A DNA stretch of 64,000 bases from contig NZ_AP017560.1 of NCBI RefSeq assembly GCF_003967015.1, positions 1,984,001-2,048,000 of the forward strand. The letters run 5' to 3'. Positions within the stretch are counted from its first letter, which is position 1. Every line of letters starts with the position of its first letter. The translations under genes were made by a program, and so were the position numbers. Shown here piece after piece: positions 61,257 to 64,000 of this stretch. Below the pieces are notes generated by a model. That model worked only from the letters and a program-made list of their open reading frames with translations. It had not been told where the DNA came from and ran no database searches. The stretch comes from Pseudanabaena sp. ABRG5-3. GTDB taxonomy: Bacteria > Cyanobacteriota > Cyanobacteriia > Pseudanabaenales > Pseudanabaenaceae.

Positions 61257-62474
61257 ATGAGCGATCGCCTGCAAAAACATCTCATCGACAAAAATGTAGA
61301 TACGACTGCTGAATTCTCGAACCTATGCCATGCTCTTGAAGGCTGTGTGTTGGTTGTTGATGACAATCCCACTAACTTGAGTGTATTAGTCAATTTATTG
61401 CGGGATGTGGGGCTAAGAGTATTAGTGGCAACCGATGGCGAAAGTGCGATCGAGCAAATTGAATATGTCAAGCCTGATCTGATTTTGCTAGATGTAATGA
61501 TGCCTGGGATCGACGGTTTTGAGACTTGTCAACGACTCAAGGCAAACGTTGATACGGCAAAGATTCCGATCATTTTTATGACCGCACTCTCGGAAACAGT
61601 GGATAAAGTGCGTGGTTTGTCCTTGGGAGCAGTGGACTATATAACAAAACCCTTTGAGCATGAAGAGGTCTTAGTAAGGATTCGTACTCACTTAATGCTG
61701 GCGAAACAACGTCAAACCATTGAATTACAAAATATTGAACTGCAAACAGAAATTGCGGAACGTAAACGGGCTGAGGAAGCTTTAACAATTTTTCTTCATG
61801 CCGTTTCCCATGATTTGCGTAATCCTGTTACAGGATTAATAATGGTACTTGAGCAGTTGAGTAATAACAGTAAAACTGCCGATGAGCCTATTCTCTTACC
61901 CAGAACGACTCTGGAACGAATGCGTCAAAGTGGCGATCGCCAGTTAGCCTTAATTAATTCGTTGTTAGAGTCTCATGTGAATGATGTACATGGAATTATC
62001 ATCCATCCTCAACTTGTGGCAATTGGAGATATCATATCGGCGGTTATCTACGATCTTCAGCCCATTTTAGAAAAAGAAGATGCAACGGTAGTGGTACAAA
62101 TAGAGCCTGAGTTGAATCCTATTTGGGTCGATGCGGCTCATATCTATAGAGTCTTCCAAAACCTGATTGTTAATGCCATCAAACATAACCCACCTAACCT
62201 CAAGCTAACGATTTCGGCAAATAACCATACTGAGAACATGATCCTGTGCGAAGTTATTGATAATGGAGTAGGCATGACGCATGAACAGAGCGAAATCCTG
62301 TTTGAACTATATGCTCAAGGTAATGCTCAAAACAAACTTAATCGGCGATCGCTTAGTCTCGGTTTAGGCTTGTATATCTGTCGCCAAATTGTGCAAGCTC
62401 ATGGTGGTGCGATCGGCGCAATTGGCGAACTAAATGTCGGCTCTCGTTTTTGGTTTACCTTAGCCAATTCCTAA
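61257..62474 (+). CDS. Response regulator-histidine kinase (REC first)
   Basis: A 405-residue soluble protein. REC (about 30-150; phospho-Asp in LILLDVMMPGIDG, Lys in YITKPF) and a short coiled coil (IELQTEIAERKRAEEAL) precede HisKA with His in AVSHDLRNPV (about 185). HATPase_c follows with N box FQNLIVNAIKHN and G box SLGLGLYIC. The architecture puts phosphorylation input upstream of kinase output, typical of a phosphorelay intermediate. I start at ATG 61257; a TTG 12 bases upstream is also in frame. No cognate partner gene is adjacent. Confidence 0.94.
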   Translation: MSDRLQKHLIDKNVDTTAEFSNLCHALEGCVLVVDDNPTNLSVLVNLLRDVGLRVLVATDGESAIEQIEYVKPDLILLDVMMPGIDGFETCQRLKANVDTAKIPIIFMTALSETVDKVRGLSLGAVDYITKPFEHEEVLVRIRTHLMLAKQRQTIELQNIELQTEIAERKRAEEALTIFLHAVSHDLRNPVTGLIMVLEQLSNNSKTADEPILLPRTTLERMRQSGDRQLALINSLLESHVNDVHGIIIHPQLVAIGDIISAVIYDLQPILEKEDATVVVQIEPELNPIWVDAAHIYRVFQNLIVNAIKHNPPNLKLTISANNHTENMILCEVIDNGVGMTHEQSEILFELYAQGNAQNKLNRRSLSLGLGLYICRQIVQAHGGAIGAIGELNVGSRFWFTLANS

Positions 62475-62480
62475 CATAAT

Positions 62481-62588
62481 AACGTGAGTTCGACGAAGGT
62501 GGAAAATGGTAAAAATCGCTAAGCGATTTTTACCATTTTCCGCCATTTACGCCGTGCTTTGCATAGCGCAAATGGCGATCACGTTTAT
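62481..62588. repeat. Dispersed element family C, copy 2
   Basis: Bounded by aacgtgagttcg and the inverted cgatcacgttt. It contains the perfect 19-bp palindrome 62501-62541 (loop taa) and a second hairpin gccatttacgc/gcgcaaatggc with one mismatch. It lies 6 nt after the stop of the REC-kinase gene. Confidence 0.8.
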
Positions 62589-62603
62589 AGCAGTAGCCGA
62601 GAC

Positions 62604-62654
62604 AAACTCAAAAGAGAATTGCGGCACTTAGTGCCGCAATTCTCTTTTGAGTTT
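62604..62654. repeat. Perfect 24-bp palindrome, loop TTA
   Basis: Arms 62604-62627 and 62631-62654. The inner part agagaattgcggc is shared with 58701-58753; there a G:C pair replaces the A:T pair next to the apex. It lies 23 nt from the NERD gene stop. Confidence 0.95.
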
Positions 62655-62676
62655 ATCCTAACTTGCCTTAGCTATA

Positions 62677-63756
62677 TTACGTAGAAGAATTTGTATGGAA
62701 CAGTCGTGATGTACTGCATTTGCCACACTCAGTAAAAAACTGCAAACCACTCTTCCGAAGCTTTTCGCGATCGCCACAGCTTGAACAAATATTTTTAATC
62801 GCCGTATTTTTATCGCAGTCGTTACATTTAAAAAAGTAACTATGCACATACAAAATTGACAGATTTGAACTTTGACAATGGGCGCAAATATTTTGAGAAC
62901 TTAGATTGATTTTTACACCTGATTTTACGACTGGTTTATGATTAATATCTGCTTTTTGGGGCAATTCTGAGGTAGTAGAAATAATTTTCTTTCGAGATAA
63001 ATCTGGTTTTACTTTTGCGATCGATTTCAAGGTTGGGTCAGATCCAACACTTGTCTGAGGAACATTAGAAAATATGGGTGCGCTATCATCTTTCACAACT
63101 CTAGCCTTTGTTGGTCTATGTTGTGCTAGTAAGAACTGGCTAATTCTTAGGACTTCATCTTTAGCCAAATCATAGGGAATTTCTAAACTAAGATTGAATA
63201 AACTATCTTTTTTGCGATAGTCTGCCACAAGCGCCTGCACCCTTACAGATACTTGATCGGCTTTGCAGACAATATCAAGCTTGTCATTCTTCGGACGATT
63301 AATAATGCCAGAATCTGAAATTGCTACTAACACATTGATCGGCATTCTTGTAAAGTGAACCTGTCTGCCAATAATTGTCTTATTGAGAAGATCTCCAACA
63401 TGATCCTCCAAATAGTCTTTGAGAAATTTCCCCTGTCGTTGCGCTTGCAAAATTGGTGATGGCATTCCTTGCCAAGCATTGTTAAACCAACGTTTCCATT
63501 CACCGAGTTCATTTACTTCTACACGAGTTGTAACGCTCTTACTTTCAATGATGACCATTCCATAACGATGTAATAGCAAATGATCGATCTGACAGGCATC
63601 ACCATCTTTTTCCAACCGTAAATTATTGAAAACTAGTATTTGGGGATCGTCTTTAAATTCCCTTTTTAAATAAAAAGCTAGTTGAGATTCAGCATGATAT
63701 CCAGCCTGTCCAAATTTATCGGTTGCTTCTATGTGATCTAGTTCTTTAATAATCAT
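62677..63756 (-). CDS. NERD-domain nuclease with C-terminal zinc ribbons
   Basis: A 359-residue protein. The N-terminal NERD domain (about residues 15-150) has GDACQIDHLLLHRYGMVIIESKS, giving the Asp and Glu-x-Lys of a PD-(D/E)XK-like nuclease. The C terminus (about 295-355) has two cysteine clusters, CAHC..CNDC and CSSC..CGKC, forming zinc ribbons. NERD domains are linked to DNA processing and defence. The gene stands alone and no helicase partner is visible. Confidence 0.9.
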   Translation of the reverse strand: MIIKELDHIEATDKFGQAGYHAESQLAFYLKREFKDDPQILVFNNLRLEKDGDACQIDHLLLHRYGMVIIESKSVTTRVEVNELGEWKRWFNNAWQGMPSPILQAQRQGKFLKDYLEDHVGDLLNKTIIGRQVHFTRMPINVLVAISDSGIINRPKNDKLDIVCKADQVSVRVQALVADYRKKDSLFNLSLEIPYDLAKDEVLRISQFLLAQHRPTKARVVKDDSAPIFSNVPQTSVGSDPTLKSIAKVKPDLSRKKIISTTSELPQKADINHKPVVKSGVKINLSSQNICAHCQSSNLSILYVHSYFFKCNDCDKNTAIKNICSSCGDREKLRKSGLQFFTECGKCSTSRLFHTNSST

Positions 63757-63854
63757 TGCTTTTATAAACCCCCAAACATTTTTTAATTTTTATCTCAGCA
63801 GATGTAGAAGCCCTTAATCATTCACTCTAGGATGATTTTTTAGTCCTTAAAAAA

Positions 63855-63906
63855 ACGTGAGTTCGATAACGCCATTTGCGCGGCGCGAAGCGCCGCGCAA
63901 ATGGCG
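63855..63906. repeat. Dispersed element family C, copy 3
   Basis: Starts acgtgagttcgataac and contains the perfect 17-bp palindrome 63870-63886/63890-63906 (loop gaa, apex gcgaagc). The rest of the final 244 nt holds no gene. Confidence 0.85.
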
Positions 63907-64000
63907 GAAAACGGCAAAAAAATAATCATTTAGATTGGGATTTTGTGAAATCCTGTATCGATCTCTTTGCCTCAGATTATCTTCACTTTTATTCTCTAAT

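Noticed and set aside
4167-63906. CRISPR array
   Set aside because: Palindromes are scattered at kilobase distances with differing sequences and no regular spacers, and no cas gene is present.

Overview
The window is a stretch of cyanobacterial chromosome. The evidence is a photosystem II subunit gene (psb30/ycf12), cyanobacterial families such as the DUF3155-type basic protein, an XisH/XisI pair, Uma2 nucleases, two plastid-type ABC1 kinases and a caspase-GUN4 fusion, and the very frequent HIP1 octamer (gcgatcgc) in genes and gaps. The AT-rich gaps full of perfect hairpins resemble filamentous Pseudanabaena-like genomes; that genus-level guess is inference. Most of the DNA is ordinary chromosome, with accessory genes concentrated at about 27.2-28.4 kb and 32-46 kb.

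Layout. 0-7 kb: a truncated OmpR-type regulator with a degenerate receiver, a NUDIX hydrolase, two identical tRNA-Glu genes, dapB, xisH/xisI, a cupin, rpmB, tyrA, a candidate 24-codon gene and ychF. 7-14 kb, minus strand: a gene group read from 13.9 to 7.1 kb, made of a coiled-coil protein, a 934-residue membrane protein (longin/roadblock-like region, BON and OmpA domains), a Ras-like GTPase and a hybrid histidine kinase. 14-25 kb: two ABC1 kinases, each followed by the same ~107-bp repeat, a pentapeptide-repeat protein, a serine beta-lactamase-like gene broken by an in-frame stop, a half-size phytochelatin synthase, tRNA-Arg(CCU) and a polyprenyl-phosphate sugar transferase. 25-32 kb: a TPR protein, the DUF3155-type gene, nrdR, a relic resembling the Walker B end of a JetC-type ATPase, a PLP decarboxylase and a double oligopeptide ABC ATPase. 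32-46 kb: a RelBE-type toxin-antitoxin pair, a four-gene operon ending in a caspase-GUN4 protein, three Uma2 nucleases, a STAND NTPase with TPRs, a DUF2887 relic, two decayed copies of the N-terminal half of a DnaE split intein, and chrA. 46-64 kb: dnaG, a Ski2-like helicase, a GAF-GAF-PAS adenylate cyclase, aroK, a DUF697 GTPase, psb30, TPR proteins, a peptide-binding lipoprotein, ispF, a REC-kinase and a NERD nuclease.

The most unusual non-coding signal is a set of about twenty near-perfect palindromes, most with 16-33-bp arms and a 3-nt loop, almost all intergenic and often touching or overlapping stop codons. Four pairs of related palindromes differ by substitutions made in both arms. One palindrome (38354-38410) runs into both flanking convergent genes, so both proteins end in the same four residues. 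This points to a process that copies one arm onto the other, or to selection on the hairpin.

The two best candidates for poorly described protein systems are the GTPase/OmpA-BON/coiled-coil/kinase cluster, possibly an envelope-linked polarity or signalling module, and the Pepco-like/small helical/caspase-GUN4 operon, possibly an NTPase-regulated conflict or cell-death system with the STAND-TPR protein as a nearby candidate partner. Family calls come from reading motifs by eye; no database search was run.
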